Below are positions 7,339 to 7,519 of a DNA stretch of 7,519 nucleotides, in pieces. The notes under the pieces are model-generated. The model was not told where the DNA came from, ran no database searches, and was given only the letters and a program-made list of their open reading frames with translations. Origin of the DNA: Anaerolineales bacterium (GTDB lineage: Bacteria; Chloroflexota; Anaerolineae; 4572-78; J111); assembly GCA_012032575.1 (NCBI GenBank), contig JAAUSP010000375.1:1-7519 (forward strand), in the 5' to 3' direction. The position numbers and the translations under genes are program-made. The first letter of the stretch is position 1. Every line of letters starts with the position of its first letter.

Positions 7339-7519
7339 ATGAAAAAACTGAATACGTTTCAAAAATATTTTGTCGAAGAGTTTTATGACGATTACCGCGA
7401 GGGCCTGATCAGCCGCCGCTCCTTTATCCGGCGGCTGGTCTTTATCACCGGCAGTATGGCCGCGGCAGCGGCGACGATGAGCGCCCTGGGTTGCGCGCCC
7501 GCCGCAAGTGCCGACCCCC
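7339..7519 (+). CDS. Tat-exported protein N-terminus, likely dienelactone hydrolase family (3' partial)
   Basis: Only the first 60 residues are visible. The start is ATG 7339, preceded by an AAAGGGGGG purine stretch (7327-7335) that can serve as ribosome binding site. Residues 1-24 are charged (FQKYFVEEFYDDYREG). They are followed by a twin-arginine motif SRRSFIRRL and a hydrophobic stretch (VFITGSMAAAAATMSAL) ending in GC, which could be a non-standard lipobox. A Tat signal means export of a folded protein. The particular opening (a short FQ-x-YFVEEF-like segment, then SRR, then an ITG-S-AAA stretch) resembles Tat-type dienelactone hydrolase family proteins (alpha/beta hydrolases), but no catalytic part lies in the window, so the family name rests on the N-terminus alone. 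The frame is open to the window end. Confidence 0.7.
   Translation, partial: MKKLNTFQKYFVEEFYDDYREGLISRRSFIRRLVFITGSMAAAAATMSALGCAPAASADP

Overview
The window is GC-rich bacterial DNA of plain chromosomal character. I see no phage, plasmid, transposase, tRNA, rRNA or CRISPR signal. The gene style suggests a Chloroflexota (Anaerolineae-like) genome, probably from an environmental or metagenomic assembly. It shows an M23 peptidase fused to a TolB-like propeller, a MacB-type exporter with no outer-membrane partner, an SH3 plus propeller protein, a Tat-dependent protein starting like a dienelactone hydrolase, and intergenic palindromic repeats. This assignment is an inference from style, not from a marker gene.

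Layout, all on the + strand: (1) 1-1685, the 3' part of an M23 metallopeptidase with a C-terminal beta-propeller-like region. (2) 1699-1786, a palindromic intergenic repeat. (3) 1830-5494, a three-gene ABC exporter operon: ATPase 1830-2578, permease 2565-3808 (14-nt overlap), then a short AT-rich repeat and the membrane fusion protein 3899-5494. (4) 5504-5595, a second member of the palindromic repeat family. (5) 5643-7045, a secreted SH3 plus TolB-like propeller protein. (6) 7046-7338, a gene-free stretch with an inverted repeat and a 52-bp tandem duplication. (7) 7339 to the window end, the N-terminus of a Tat-exported protein resembling the dienelactone hydrolase family.

The most important observation is that all five genes with substantial coverage are broken by single-base length changes, seven in total, almost all at short homopolymers. 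The sites are near 83-85, 126-128, 2244, 3272, 3938, 5391-5392 and 5704-5706. Restoring each one rejoins perfectly sensible protein: the ABC signature LSGGQ, the permease FtsX domain, the fusion protein's N-terminal anchor and C-terminal tail, and the SH3 protein's signal peptide. With the corrections, the four complete genes have lengths that are exact multiples of three (249, 414, 531 and 467 residues). Uncorrected homopolymer errors are the simplest explanation; recent decay of the locus is the alternative. Gene calls taken literally would give split, misleading ORFs.

Functionally, the ATPase, permease and fusion protein form a MacAB/YknXYZ-like exporter. It is flanked by two extracytoplasmic proteins that each join a cell-wall-related domain (M23 or SH3) to a PDG-repeat propeller. 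Joint action in the envelope is possible but not shown. I did not find convincing evidence of an undescribed system.
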